From Chryseobacterium cupriresistens (GTDB taxonomy: Bacteria > Bacteroidota > Bacteroidia > Flavobacteriales > Weeksellaceae): DNA of 64,000 nt. The DNA is taken from positions 62,001 to 126,000 of the forward strand of contig NZ_JBKKJT010000007.1 of the NCBI RefSeq assembly GCF_046614675.1. Direction: 5' to 3'. Below the pieces are notes generated by a model. That model saw nothing but the letters and a program-made list of their open reading frames with translations. It did no database searches and was not told the origin of the DNA. A program made the translations under genes and the position numbers. Position 1 is the stretch's first letter; every line of letters begins with the position of its first letter. Below are positions 1 to 9,112 of the stretch, piece by piece.

Positions 1-687
1 AAATGTTCCCAGAAATCCAAAGAAACTGTAGTTCAGGAATTCTTTCCAAAAATTATTTTTTTTGAAATAATCTGTGCTGATGTCGAACTTTATTTTTTCC
101 AGCTTATTGGTATAATAAATATACCCGAACAGCATGAGCGCAAATATTCCGAAGAAAAAAGCCAGTGCAATATTCTGAGACAAAGAAAAATAGAAGAAAA
201 GACAGAAAGCCCCCAGATTTGCTATTTTAGGGAAAAGATTGTCAAAGATATTCGAGACGACAATTCTTTTATAATTTGAAGTGTATTTATTGAAAATAGC
301 ACAAAGTGACAAAATTAAAATTAAGGGTAAAATAATTTTTTTAATTTTCCACGCTTCTGAATGTACAAATTTCGGATAAAAATAGGGGAGGATAAAAAAT
401 ACAGTAACAAAAACGAGAAAATTGATCAGAACTGTCACAAGAGATAGTGAAAGCATATTCTGGTTTTTTCCTTCTTTCTGCAAAGCATTAAAAAATTTTA
501 CATTCGCATAAGAAATACCAAAAACAACAAAAGGAACGAGCATTTCAGCGGTTTGCATACTGTAGCGCAGCTTTCCGTAAAATTCAAAATCATTCGGAAA
601 TATGAATATTGCGGAAACGGTGCCCAGCAAAAAACCAATATAACCGATAATGGAATATTTGAAGCCTTGTCTCGCTACTACACTCAT
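1..687 (-). CDS. Polysaccharide flippase-like membrane protein (partial, 3' end beyond window)
   Basis: The reading frame is open from an ATG at 687 to the window edge (229 codons visible). It begins MSVVARQGFKYSIIGYIGF and shows several hydrophobic helices (about residues 10-28, 48-66, 80-105, 115-135, 160-200), the pattern of MATE/MOP-type polysaccharide exporters (Wzx-like). Such proteins flip undecaprenyl-linked repeat units across the inner membrane. The start lies 9 nt after the stop of the FkbM methyltransferase gene, so the two are probably one operon belonging to a polysaccharide locus that continues left of the window. The C-terminal half is unseen, so the family call rests on N-terminal topology and context. 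Confidence 0.7.
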   Translation of the reverse strand, partial: MSVVARQGFKYSIIGYIGFLLGTVSAIFIFPNDFEFYGKLRYSMQTAEMLVPFVVFGISYANVKFFNALQKEGKNQNMLSLSLVTVLINFLVFVTVFFILPYFYPKFVHSEAWKIKKIILPLILILSLCAIFNKYTSNYKRIVVSNIFDNLFPKIANLGAFCLFFYFSLSQNIALAFFFGIFALMLFGYIYYTNKLEKIKFDISTDYFKKNNFWKEFLNYSFFGFLGTF

Positions 688-696
688 AAAGTTGTT

Positions 697-1491
697 TTAA
701 ATGTTTTTAGGTATAAAAATAATATTGTTGATGTACTGAGTTTTATTTTTTTCGTCGTTTGTATTTTGTGTAATAATATCTTCTGTAAGATCCTCCAGCG
801 TAAAACTGTTTCTGTTCAGATATTTGGCGTCATATCCCCAGCTCATCACTTCGGATATCTCATTCCAGATCGGCGTTTCATGGTGTCTTTGTTCCATCTC
901 AACCATCAGGGTTGGTTTGAACTGTCTGATAGTTTCTCTCGCACCGGAAAGGGTCTTTATTTCGTTTCCTTCAACGTCTATTTTAATAAAATCAAGCCTG
1001 TTAAAATGTTCAATTGCTGCCCATTCATCCAGCTTGATCACTTTTACTTTCTCTGTATAACTTTTCTCTTCTCCCTTTTCTTTGTAAGCCGTGTTTAAAG
1101 TACCGCGGGAAGCAACCGTTTTTCCGTTTATAATGGGTACTTTGAACTCAGCAATTCTGTTTTCGTCAGAAAGAGCAAGAGGAAAGATATGCATGGCCGG
1201 AAACAGTCTTTTCAATCGTGTGCAAAGCTTTTTATTAGGCTCAAAACCATAAATATGGTCATGATTTAACGTTTTTTCCAACTGATAAAGGAAAGTTCCT
1301 ACATTCGCACCAATATCAAGGATTACAGCATTTTTAGAAAGGTATTCTTTGATCCATACCAGTTCCGGTTCTACATTACGTTCCGAAAAGTTGTTTTTAT
1401 TAAGATTATTTAAAGTTTTAAAATATCTTTTTTTGTAAAAATTCGGGCTTATGTATTGTAGTTTCTCTGCAATTTTTTGGTATAAAGACAT
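697..1491 (-). CDS. FkbM family SAM-dependent methyltransferase
   Basis: 264 aa. A Rossmann-type SAM site is visible (VILDIGANVGTFLYQLEK, about residues 58-75), followed by YGFEPNKKL and the later RLDFIKIDVEGNEIKTL segment typical of FkbM methyltransferases, which usually O-methylate sugars of surface polysaccharides. A start 8 codons upstream (1515) is possible in frame, but a TAnnTTTG promoter element (1520-1513) overlaps it, so the ATG at 1491 is preferred. The gene is followed after 9 nt by a flippase-like gene, which supports a role in polysaccharide decoration. The substrate cannot be told from sequence. Confidence 0.85.
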   Translation of the reverse strand: MSLYQKIAEKLQYISPNFYKKRYFKTLNNLNKNNFSERNVEPELVWIKEYLSKNAVILDIGANVGTFLYQLEKTLNHDHIYGFEPNKKLCTRLKRLFPAMHIFPLALSDENRIAEFKVPIINGKTVASRGTLNTAYKEKGEEKSYTEKVKVIKLDEWAAIEHFNRLDFIKIDVEGNEIKTLSGARETIRQFKPTLMVEMEQRHHETPIWNEISEVMSWGYDAKYLNRNSFTLEDLTEDIITQNTNDEKNKTQYINNIIFIPKNI

Positions 1492-1512
1492 TGTTGGCTT
1501 TTTGGCGAACAG

Positions 1513-1520
1513 CAAAGATA
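1513..1520 (-). promoter_or_regulatory. Bacteroidota -7 promoter element for the FkbM operon
   Basis: TATCTTTG on the minus strand matches TAnnTTTG and lies 21 nt upstream of the ATG at 1491. It overlaps the longer alternative start at 1515 and so argues against it. Confidence 0.6.
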
Positions 1521-1734
1521 CATAAAAATGTAAAACTTTTCTTAAAAAATGTTAATTGTGATAGCTTGATTTTCAGTACTGAATTTTAAAATTTGATTTT
1601 GTAACCCCATTGAATTTTAAGATATTCTCAATTTGTCACAGAGATATCTTTATCTCTGCAACACATGTTTTAAACATCGTGGCCGGTAAGAATACACACA
1701 GTTGTCTGTTGAATCTGCGATTTATGATCACAAA

Positions 1735-2400
1735 TTAAAGCAGAGGCGTATTCAGGAAATCATTGAAAGGTTTCATCAGCTTGAAAATGCTGCTCATATT
1801 TTTCACTGCATTTTTGTCCAGTACTTCCACATCTTTCAGAGAGTATATCACAATAAAGTTTTTAAGCTTGAGGTATTCTGCCATAGGGTCTTCCTTTTCA
1901 AAGCCTTGAGGGACTTTCTTCAGTTTATCTTCCTGATCAAGCTCCGGAAAATGTTTTTTAAAATCTTTATTATTGAGAATTTTCAGGAAATCATCTCCAT
2001 ACAAAGAAATTTCCTTACGGATTTCTTTCAGTACAGAAGATTCAGGCATATAGATTCCTCCGGCTAAAAAGGATTTTCCGGGTTCAAGGTGAAGATAATA
2101 ACCTCCTTTCTGATTTCCTTTTCCCATTCCCAGAGAAGCTCCGAAATTGGTTTTATAAGGTGACTTGTCCTTTGAAAAACGGGTATCTCTGTAAATCCTG
2201 AATAAGGCTTTTTTACTGTCTATTCTGGCAAGTTCTTCATCAAAACCGGACATCTCTCTGATGAGCTCATCCAGAAAGGAAACCACGTTTTGCTGCGATT
2301 CTGTGTATAAGTTTTTATTTTCATTAAACCACTCGCGGTTATTGTTTTTGTTTAACTTTTTTAAAAAATCAAATGTTTTGGAAGAAATACTTGAAGACAT
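1735..2400 (-). CDS. DUF2461 domain-containing protein
   Basis: 221 aa, a full-length match to the DUF2461/TIGR02453 type: N-terminal FDFLKKLNKNNNREWFNENK, then RIYRDTRFSKDKSPYKTNFGA, then GGYYLHLEPGKSFLAGGIY. These blocks are hallmarks of the family. The biochemical function is unknown. The protein is soluble with no signal peptide. The gene is transcribed divergently from the DEAD-box helicase across a 440-bp gap and appears monocistronic. Confidence 0.88.
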   Translation of the reverse strand: MSSSISSKTFDFLKKLNKNNNREWFNENKNLYTESQQNVVSFLDELIREMSGFDEELARIDSKKALFRIYRDTRFSKDKSPYKTNFGASLGMGKGNQKGGYYLHLEPGKSFLAGGIYMPESSVLKEIRKEISLYGDDFLKILNNKDFKKHFPELDQEDKLKKVPQGFEKEDPMAEYLKLKNFIVIYSLKDVEVLDKNAVKNMSSIFKLMKPFNDFLNTPLL

Positions 2401-2812
2401 ATTGTAATAGGTGTTTTTTTGTTATTAAGTGAGATTCAAAATCTATTCTCAATTCTGGATTTCATACCCAGAATCCCGAATCAAAGTCTCGGATGTCGGA
2501 TCTCGCAACCCGGACCCCGAATCCCACAACTCAAATGTACAAAAACTATTAATGAAGAGACAATGTTCAATAGCGATAAATAAGAATATGAAAAACAAAA
2601 ATTTGCATTTCATGGCTTTATTTTTGAAAATTCATAAATAACACAGAAAAAATTAATCCAATTTAATAAAAAAAAATAATGTTTAACAACTTTTTAAATC
2701 TAGGCTTCTTTTTTTAGATTTAATTTTCCAAAAATCAAAGAAATATTAAAGGATTGTGAATTTAAGTTTGCATATTTAAAAATTTATTCAAAAACAAATC
2801 AAATATTTATTG
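2401..2812. other. Long divergent intergenic region with a degenerate repeat-like block
   Basis: No gene is seen. Positions 2441-2530 hold a block with related units (CCCAGAATCCCGAATC, CGGATGTCGGATC, CCCGGACCCCGAATCCC), more GC-rich than its surroundings, resembling the decayed intergenic repeats elsewhere in this window. The rest (2560-2812) is AT-rich promoter-type DNA for the helicase. Confidence 0.45.
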
Positions 2813-2820
2813 TATCTTTG
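2813..2820 (+). promoter_or_regulatory. -7 promoter element of the DEAD-box helicase gene
   Basis: TATCTTTG fits TAnnTTTG and lies 20 nt before the ATG at 2841, implying a very short leader. Confidence 0.6.
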
Positions 2821-2840
2821 CAAAAATTTTAAAATAGTTA

Positions 2841-4538
2841 ATGAATTTATTTACGGAAACCAATTTAAGTCCTGATATCCTTAAGGCAATTGGCGAACTG
2901 GGTTACGAAAGCCCAACAGAAATCCAAAAACAGACTATCCCTTTTATTCTTTCAGATATTCGCGACTTGATCGCACTTGCGCAGACAGGGACAGGCAAAA
3001 CAGCAGCGTTTTCGCTTCCGATTTTGGATATGATTGACGATACGAGTCGCAAAATCCAATTATTGGTGCTTTGTCCGACACGGGAATTATGTCTTCAGAT
3101 TTCGAAGGACATAAAGAATTACTCTAAGTATATGAAAGACATCAAGACAACTGCGGTTTATGGTGGAAGTAGTATTGTAGAGCAGATGAGATCTTTGAAG
3201 GATAAGCCACAGATTATCGTGGGAACTCCGGGAAGAGTAATTGATCTTATCAACAGAAAAGCATTAGATTTTTCTGCGATCCATTGGTTAGTATTAGACG
3301 AAGCTGATGAAATGCTTTCTATGGGATTCAAAGACGAATTGGAAACGATTCTAAGCGAAACTCCGGAAACGAAACAAACTTTCTTATTCTCTGCAACGAT
3401 GAATAAAGAGGTGGAAAGAATTTCCAAAAATTATCTTACAAAACCACATCGTATTTCTGTAGGTTCTATCAACGAAGTGAAGAAGAACATTACTCACGAA
3501 TACTATGTTGTAGGATACCGTCAGAAAAAAGAAGCATTGAAGAGACTTATCGATGCAAATCCAAACCAGTACTCCATTATCTTCTGCAGAACGAGAATGG
3601 AAACTCAGGAGGTTGCTGATTTCTTAATGCAGAACGGATATGCCGCTGATGCTCTTCACGGTGATCTTTCTCAGGCGCAGAGAGATACGGTAATGAAGAA
3701 ATTCAGATTGAAAAACATTGATATTCTTGTGGCTACAGATGTTGCAGCAAGAGGACTGGATGTAAACTCTCTTACTCACGTTATTCACTTCTCTTTACCG
3801 GATGACCCTGAAGTATTCGTTCACAGAAGCGGAAGAACAGGTAGAGCTGGAAAAGACGGTATTTCTATGGCTTTGATCAAGCCTGAAGAAAGCAGAAAGC
3901 TGAAGCAGATCAAATCTGCAACGAAAATTGAAATCCACGAAAGATTTATCCCTACAGGTGATGATATTATCAAAGCTCAGGTAGGAGGTGTATTTGAAAA
4001 ATTATTGACAGAGCATGAAGATCTTTTCGAATTTGATGATAGCTTAATCCCGGATCTGAGCAACTTTACAAAAGAAGAACTGGTACACCAGCTTCTACAG
4101 TTCCAGCTGAGAGATCTTGCTTTATACTACAAAGACAAGCACGACCTTGCTGAGCAGAAATTAAGCAGCAGAGATGACGATTACTCAAGAAGAGACCGTG
4201 GACGTGACAGAGACAGAGATAGAGGTCGCGACAGAGATCGTGGACGTGACAGAGACAGAGATCGTGGCGGAAAACCAAGAAGAAGAGATGAAAACATGGT
4301 AAGATTCTTCTTCAACCTTGGTAAAAAAGACCACCTGAAGAAACTTGATGTTTTAGATATTATCAACAAAGCTACTGCTGGAGGAAAAACCAAAAAAAGA
4401 GCGGAAATCGGTGATATTGAAATCTTGGAGAAATTCTCTTTCTTCGAAGTTGAAAAATCGTTCAAAGACAATGTATTGAGCAATATTCAATCCATGAAGT
4501 TCAAAGGAAAAGATATGAGAGCTGAAGTAGCTAACTAA
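2841..4538 (+). CDS. DEAD-box ATP-dependent RNA helicase with DbpA-type C-terminal domain
   Basis: 565 aa. Q motif near residues 22-30 (YESPTEIQKQ), Walker A AQTGTGKT at 47-54, DEAD at 153-156, SAT motif (LFSATMN), and helicase C-terminal motifs HRSGRTGRAG. Residues about 449-478 form an Arg/Asp/Gly repeat (RDRDRGRDRDR-type), followed from about 485 by a DbpA RNA-binding domain (MVRFFFNLGKKD...). This is the layout of CsdA/DeaD-like helicases, which remodel rRNA and mRNA during ribosome assembly or cold adaptation. It is followed by a strong terminator, so it is monocistronic. The Arg/Asp repeat is coded by near-identical tandem units and may vary in length. A second DEAD-box gene lies at 10.1-11.4 kb. 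Confidence 0.95.
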   Translation: MNLFTETNLSPDILKAIGELGYESPTEIQKQTIPFILSDIRDLIALAQTGTGKTAAFSLPILDMIDDTSRKIQLLVLCPTRELCLQISKDIKNYSKYMKDIKTTAVYGGSSIVEQMRSLKDKPQIIVGTPGRVIDLINRKALDFSAIHWLVLDEADEMLSMGFKDELETILSETPETKQTFLFSATMNKEVERISKNYLTKPHRISVGSINEVKKNITHEYYVVGYRQKKEALKRLIDANPNQYSIIFCRTRMETQEVADFLMQNGYAADALHGDLSQAQRDTVMKKFRLKNIDILVATDVAARGLDVNSLTHVIHFSLPDDPEVFVHRSGRTGRAGKDGISMALIKPEESRKLKQIKSATKIEIHERFIPTGDDIIKAQVGGVFEKLLTEHEDLFEFDDSLIPDLSNFTKEELVHQLLQFQLRDLALYYKDKHDLAEQKLSSRDDDYSRRDRGRDRDRDRGRDRDRGRDRDRDRGGKPRRRDENMVRFFFNLGKKDHLKKLDVLDIINKATAGGKTKKRAEIGDIEILEKFSFFEVEKSFKDNVLSNIQSMKFKGKDMRAEVAN

Positions 4539-4560
4539 TCTCTTCCTATACCATACAAAA

Positions 4561-4584
4561 CCGGCATTAATGCCGGTTTTTTTA
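4561..4584 (+). terminator. Rho-independent terminator after the helicase gene
   Basis: Perfect 16-nt palindrome CCGGCATTAATGCCGG (4561-4576) followed by seven or more T. Confidence 0.85.
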
Positions 4585-4689
4585 TTTGATAATCAGTAGT
4601 TAAGCGAATGTTAACAAAACTTAATGTTATATAGTTTCACGTACAATCCTTTTTTAAGAAATTTGCACACGAATTATAAATACTAAAAA

Positions 4690-5328
4690 ATGGGAATTGG
4701 TAATATTTTCCACGCTTTTCAACCAAAAGATAAAATCTTCTTTGTACTTTTCGAAAAAGTAACTGAAAATCTAGTTGCAATGTCAGAAGAATTCAACACA
4801 GGAATCAAGGATTTCGATCTTAATGACGATTCAATGTTGAAGAAAATGAGCGACTTCGAACACAAGAACGATGAACTTACTCACGAAATTTTCGTAGAAT
4901 TAGGGAAAAACTTCATTACACCTTTTGACCGTGAGGATATCCACACATTGGCAACAGGGCTTGATGATATCGCTGATTATATCTACGCATCCACAAAATA
5001 TATTTTTCTTTACAAATCACCTGAGATGAAGGCCTATTCAGACTTCTCTTTATTGATCCATAAAGCATGTCTTGAAATTCAGAATGCGATGAAAAACCTT
5101 AAAGGGTTCAAAAATATGGAACAGGTGAAAGAAGCTTGTATTAAGGTGAACTCTATTGAGAATATTGCTGACGATTTGCTTTCCAACTCAATGGTAGAAT
5201 TATTTGAAACTAATGATGCCATCAACATTATTAAAGTTTCATCTGTATTAAACTACCTTGAAATTGTAACAGACAAAGCAGAAGATGTTGCCAATACGAT
5301 TGAGAACATCATGATTAAATACGCCTAA
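4690..5328 (+). CDS. DUF47 (PhoU-like) phosphate transport accessory protein
   Basis: 212 aa, soluble, all-helical. The segments FHAFQPKDKIFFVLFEK, DFEHKNDELTHEIFVELGK and ITPFDREDIHTLATGLDDIADYI are typical of DUF47/TIGR00153 proteins, which have a PhoU-like fold and a metal-binding E/D-rich helix (E..ND..TH). It ends 13 nt before the PiT transporter gene, the usual DUF47-pit pair, where DUF47 is thought to modulate the transporter. No Pho-type operator was recognised upstream. Confidence 0.92.
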   Translation: MGIGNIFHAFQPKDKIFFVLFEKVTENLVAMSEEFNTGIKDFDLNDDSMLKKMSDFEHKNDELTHEIFVELGKNFITPFDREDIHTLATGLDDIADYIYASTKYIFLYKSPEMKAYSDFSLLIHKACLEIQNAMKNLKGFKNMEQVKEACIKVNSIENIADDLLSNSMVELFETNDAINIIKVSSVLNYLEIVTDKAEDVANTIENIMIKYA

Positions 5329-5341
5329 TACATAGCAAAAA

Positions 5342-6484
5342 ATGGAATTTCCGATTTTACTTGTAGTTATTATTGCGCTGGCCCTGATCTTCGATTATAT
5401 CAATGGTTTCCATGATGCAGCCAACTCAATTGCAACTATAGTTTCTACAAAAGTTTTAACTCCATTCCAGGCTGTACTTTGGGCGGCGCTTTGGAACTTC
5501 GCAGCATTCTTTATAGCTGCTTATATTATTGGAGAATTCAAAATTGGTAATACAATTGCCAAAACAGTTAACGAGAATTTTATCACCCTTGAAGTTATAT
5601 TTTCCGGTCTTGTGGCAGCTATTGCTTGGAACCTGCTTACATGGTGGTTCGGAATCCCTTCATCATCATCACATACGCTGATCGGAGGATTCCTGGGAGC
5701 AGCTCTTATGCATGCTTTCATGATGGATTATCACGATGTGGCTGCAGCCCAGCCGGATCTTGGAATGTGGGGTACTGTGAAAGAAGCTTTCAATCAGGTA
5801 ACACACCAGAGTGTGGTGAAATTTGATAAAGTAATTCCTATCTTCCTGTTCATTTTCATGGCTCCGATTATAGGGATGATTATTTCAATTATCATTACCC
5901 TGATCATTGTACATCTTTATAAAAGATCAAACCCGCACAAAGCAGACCAGTCTTTCAAAAGATTGCAGCTGGCTTCATCCGCTTTATTCAGCTTGGGACA
6001 CGGTTTGAACGATGCACAGAAAGTAATGGGGATCATTGGTGCAGCAGTAATATATTACCACGTTAATATGCTTCAGGATGTTCAGTATCTGAATATTCCT
6101 TCTGCAGAACGTTTTGATTATTTTGCGCAGCATTATATCTGGGTTCCTCTGGTTTCGTTCCTTGCTATTGGTTTAGGTACCATGAGTGGTGGTTGGAAGA
6201 TCATCAAAACAATGGGTACCAAGATTACTAAAGTAACTTCATTAGAAGGGGTAAGTGCAGAAACTGCAGGTGCTATTACTTTATTCATCACAGACCACTT
6301 TGGTATTCCTGTATCTACAACCCATACGATTACAGGTTCTATCATCGGGGTAGGATTAACAAAAAGAATTTCAGCAGTAAGATGGGGAATCACTGTAAGC
6401 TTACTTTGGGCCTGGGTTCTTACCATTCCAATCTCTGCAATTGTTGCAGGAATTACCTATCTTGTGGTAACCTTCGTTTTCTAG
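5342..6484 (+). CDS. PiT family inorganic phosphate transporter
   Basis: 380 aa, about 10 membrane helices. The two inverted PiT signatures are visible: near the N-terminus DYINGFHDAANSIATIVSTK, and near the C-terminus GIPVSTTHTITGSIIGVG. The repeat half GIPSSSSHTLIGG at about 105-118 is also present. PiT proteins take up phosphate or metal phosphate with a proton or sodium in the inner membrane. Co-transcribed with the DUF47 gene upstream and closed by a terminator. Confidence 0.94.
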   Translation: MEFPILLVVIIALALIFDYINGFHDAANSIATIVSTKVLTPFQAVLWAALWNFAAFFIAAYIIGEFKIGNTIAKTVNENFITLEVIFSGLVAAIAWNLLTWWFGIPSSSSHTLIGGFLGAALMHAFMMDYHDVAAAQPDLGMWGTVKEAFNQVTHQSVVKFDKVIPIFLFIFMAPIIGMIISIIITLIIVHLYKRSNPHKADQSFKRLQLASSALFSLGHGLNDAQKVMGIIGAAVIYYHVNMLQDVQYLNIPSAERFDYFAQHYIWVPLVSFLAIGLGTMSGGWKIIKTMGTKITKVTSLEGVSAETAGAITLFITDHFGIPVSTTHTITGSIIGVGLTKRISAVRWGITVSLLWAWVLTIPISAIVAGITYLVVTFVF

Positions 6485-6507
6485 AAAAACAAATCATATA
6501 ATTATAC

Positions 6508-6540
6508 AAACTTTGTCCTTTTGGGCAAAGTTTTTTGTTT
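6508..6540 (+). terminator. Terminator of the DUF47-PiT operon
   Basis: Arms AAACTTTG (6508-6515) and CAAAGTTT (6526-6533) with a 10-nt loop, then a T-rich tract. Confidence 0.75.
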
Positions 6541-6560
6541 TATAAAGCCTTGAAAAATCG

Positions 6561-6568
6561 TATTTTTG
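6561..6568 (+). promoter_or_regulatory. -7 promoter element for the prenyl synthase operon
   Basis: TATTTTTG matches TAnnTTTG and sits 18 nt ahead of the ATG at 6587. Confidence 0.55.
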
Positions 6569-6586
6569 TTCAAATTATAAGATTTT

Positions 6587-7558
6587 ATGGAATTTTTAGA
6601 CAGATACCAGCAGATTGTTGCAGATGCCATCACTAAATATACTTTTAAAGATAAACCTTCGGAGCTCTATGAGCCGATGAATTATATTATTTCCCATGGT
6701 GGAAAACGTCTTCGTCCTATTATGGTACTGATGGCATGTGAGATGTTCGGTGGAGATCTTAAGCAGGCCATCAAGCCGGCATTGGCTATCGAATTTTTCC
6801 ATAACTTCACCCTGATCCATGATGATATTATGGACGAAGCTCCTTTGAGAAGAAACAAGCCAACTATTCATACTTTACATGGTCTTAACGTAGGAATTCT
6901 TTCCGGAGACGGACTGATGCTGAAAGCCTATAAATTTTTTGAAGATCTTGAACCTGAAATTTTCAAGGCATGTATCAGAATATTTACCCACACAGGACTT
7001 TTATTATGTGAAGGACAGCAGTATGATATCAACTTTGAAACTCAGAAGGATGTTACTTTTGATGATTATATCAGAATGATTACCTACAAAACCGGAGTGT
7101 TGAGTGCCTCTTCATTTGAAATAGGAGCTTTGATTGCAAAAGCAGATTTTAAAGATGCTAAAGCTATTTTCAATTTCGGAAAACATATCGGAATTGCCTT
7201 CCAAATTATGGATGATTATCTTGATGTATTCGGAGATCAGGCACAGTTTGGAAAGAAACACGCCGGAGATATTTACGAAAATAAAAAAACAGTTCTGTAT
7301 CTGTTAGCAAGAGAACATGCTACAGATGAGGAAAGAAAAGAACTGGATTACTGGTATTCTAAAAAGACGGAAAACGTTGATAAAGTGTACGGGGTAGAAA
7401 AGATTTTCAGAAGAACAAAAGTGGATGAAAAAGCATTACGACTGATTGAAAAACACAATGAAATCGGACAAAGTTATCTTCAGAAAATTGATGTGCCGGA
7501 AGAAAAGAAAAAACCTTTTATTGAACTGGCCAATTATTTGTTGAGAAGAGAAAGTTAA
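6587..7558 (+). CDS. Polyprenyl diphosphate synthase (trans-isoprenyl family)
   Basis: 323 aa. First Asp-rich motif HDDIMDEAPLRR at 78-89 and second Asp-rich motif QIMDDYLDVFGD at about 206-217 bind the Mg-diphosphate of the allylic and homoallylic substrates. GGKRLRPIMVLM at 38-49 is the conserved IPP-binding block. Such enzymes extend prenyl chains for menaquinone or other isoprenoids. The product length cannot be fixed from this reading: the residues before the first motif (AIEFFHNFTLIHDD) include bulky Phe residues, which can shorten the product. First gene of a likely operon with GSCFA, DUF4269 and TatD genes. Confidence 0.92.
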   Translation: MEFLDRYQQIVADAITKYTFKDKPSELYEPMNYIISHGGKRLRPIMVLMACEMFGGDLKQAIKPALAIEFFHNFTLIHDDIMDEAPLRRNKPTIHTLHGLNVGILSGDGLMLKAYKFFEDLEPEIFKACIRIFTHTGLLLCEGQQYDINFETQKDVTFDDYIRMITYKTGVLSASSFEIGALIAKADFKDAKAIFNFGKHIGIAFQIMDDYLDVFGDQAQFGKKHAGDIYENKKTVLYLLAREHATDEERKELDYWYSKKTENVDKVYGVEKIFRRTKVDEKALRLIEKHNEIGQSYLQKIDVPEEKKKPFIELANYLLRRES

Positions 7559-7561
7559 TAT

Positions 7562-7618
7562 AGGCAGCAGATGATAGGTAGCAGGTAACAGTAATTTGCC
7601 CGCTACTTATTTCCTGCA
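7562..7618. repeat. Degenerate intergenic inverted repeat
   Basis: GGCAGCAGATGATAGGTAGC on the left and CCGCTACTTATTTCCTGC on the right are imperfect complements. One of several such elements in the window. Confidence 0.45.
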
Positions 7619-7634
7619 ACCTAACCCTTATACA

Positions 7635-8585
7635 ATGAAATTCAGAACAGAAGTTGATATTCCCGCATCAGAAAAGAAGATTGAGATTGAAGATAAAATA
7701 TTCTCAATAGGATCATGTTTTGCCTCTGAAATGACAGATCTATTGCAGGACGGACAACTTCAGACCCTTAATAATCCTTTCGGGACGATTTTTAATCCTT
7801 ATTCCATCAATCATGCCATCCACAGATTACATGATTCTACATTTTATGAAGAAGAGGAACTGATTACTTACAATGAAGAATATATCTCTCTGGATCATCA
7901 TACCAGTTTTGATACCCGTTATATTCATCAGACCTTAGATAAGATTAATGGAGCTATTGAAGCGGGAAATGCCTTTCTTCAGGAAGCCGACTGGATCATC
8001 ATTACTTATGGATCATCATTTATTTATGAGTTTCTGCCCAAAAATAAACTGGTAGCCAACTGTCATAAAATTCCGCAAAAGTTTTTTGAGAAAAGACTGC
8101 TGTCCCATCAGGAGCTTACCAGTTCAATTTACCAGACTATTCTGGACCTTAAAGACATTTGTAAAGAAGGAGTCCAAATCCTGTTTACCGTTTCTCCCGT
8201 AAGACATACCAAGGATGGAATGGTAGAAAATCAATTAAGCAAATCGAAACTGATTACAGCTATTCATGAATCAATTTCAATGTTTGAAGACTGTCATTAT
8301 CTGCCTGTCTATGAGGTTTTGATGGATGATCTCCGGGATTACCGTTTTTACAAAGAAGATATGATCCATCCCAGCGCTCAGGCGGTTAATTATATTTTTG
8401 AGAAATTCGGAAGGTCGTATTTTTCAGAAGAAACCCAGAATTTTATTAAAGAAAATTTTAAGATTATCAAAGCTCTTGAACATAAGACCAGCGATAAGAA
8501 AGATCCCAAGTTTATAGAATTCAGAGAAAAACTGGATCAAAGAATTGAAGCACAGCGTAAAAAAGTAAAACATAAAATATTTTAA
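7635..8585 (+). CDS. GSCFA domain-containing protein
   Basis: 316 aa from the ATG at 7635. A start 13 codons earlier (7596) exists, but those codons lie in a repeat-like stretch, and the family normally begins MKFRT near this point. The signature FSIGSCFASEM (about residues 23-33) gives the GSCFA family its name and forms the nucleophile block of an SGNH-like hydrolase. WIIITYGSSFIYEF and FTVSPVRHTKDGM are further family blocks, and a late DMIHPSAQAVNY block carries the Asp-x-x-His pair. The substrate is unknown. The following gene starts directly after the stop codon, so they are co-transcribed. Confidence 0.88.
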   Translation: MKFRTEVDIPASEKKIEIEDKIFSIGSCFASEMTDLLQDGQLQTLNNPFGTIFNPYSINHAIHRLHDSTFYEEEELITYNEEYISLDHHTSFDTRYIHQTLDKINGAIEAGNAFLQEADWIIITYGSSFIYEFLPKNKLVANCHKIPQKFFEKRLLSHQELTSSIYQTILDLKDICKEGVQILFTVSPVRHTKDGMVENQLSKSKLITAIHESISMFEDCHYLPVYEVLMDDLRDYRFYKEDMIHPSAQAVNYIFEKFGRSYFSEETQNFIKENFKIIKALEHKTSDKKDPKFIEFREKLDQRIEAQRKKVKHKIF

Positions 8586-9107
8586 ATGCCTGATTTTACC
8601 AGAATTGATTATCTGAAGGATGGAAATGAAAGACAGAAAAGAGCTTATGAAATTCTTACAAAGTATCGTGTCTTTGAGAAACTGAAAGATTATTCTCCGA
8701 TTCTGGCAGGAACTGTTCCTATAGAAATTGATATCAAAGGAAGTGATCTGGATCTTATTTTTGAGGTGGATTTAAAATTTGAGCAAGACTTTCTGGATGA
8801 TTTACTATTTTGTCAGCTCATTCCTCAAGACGCAGAAGTGGAATATCCTATCGTAAACGGTGAAAAATGCATTACATTAAATTTTATGCTTGATGGTTTC
8901 CCCATCGAGATTTTCGGACAGAATAAACCTACAATAGAGCAAAACGCTTATCTTCATATGGTTGCCGAATACAAAATATTACAGGAAAAAGGAGAAGAAT
9001 TTAAACAGAAAATAATAGAACTTAAAAAACAGGGAATAAAAACAGAACCCGCTTTCGGATTATTGCTGGGACTTGAAAACCCTTATGAAGATCTATTGAA
9101 ATTTTAA
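8586..9107 (+). CDS. DUF4269 domain-containing nucleotidyltransferase-like protein
   Basis: 173 aa, soluble. Contains ILAGTVPIEIDIKGSDLDLIFEV (about 39-61): a G-T/S motif followed by SDLDL, the layout of minimal nucleotidyltransferases with two acidic metal ligands. FGLLLGLENPYEDLL at the C-terminus is a DUF4269 hallmark. The start is immediately after the GSCFA stop, with TatD 5 nt after its own stop. The biological role is not known. Confidence 0.85.
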   Translation: MPDFTRIDYLKDGNERQKRAYEILTKYRVFEKLKDYSPILAGTVPIEIDIKGSDLDLIFEVDLKFEQDFLDDLLFCQLIPQDAEVEYPIVNGEKCITLNFMLDGFPIEIFGQNKPTIEQNAYLHMVAEYKILQEKGEEFKQKIIELKKQGIKTEPAFGLLLGLENPYEDLLKF

Positions 9108-9112
9108 ATAAA

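Noticed and set aside
553..1098. 181-codon ORF on the plus strand
   Set aside because: Antisense to the FkbM and flippase genes, Phe/Cys-rich product with no domain.
4066..4483. Two overlapping minus-strand ORFs opposite the helicase gene
   Set aside because: They are antisense shadows of the Arg/Asp repeat and DbpA domain, with low-complexity Leu/Ser/Arg products.
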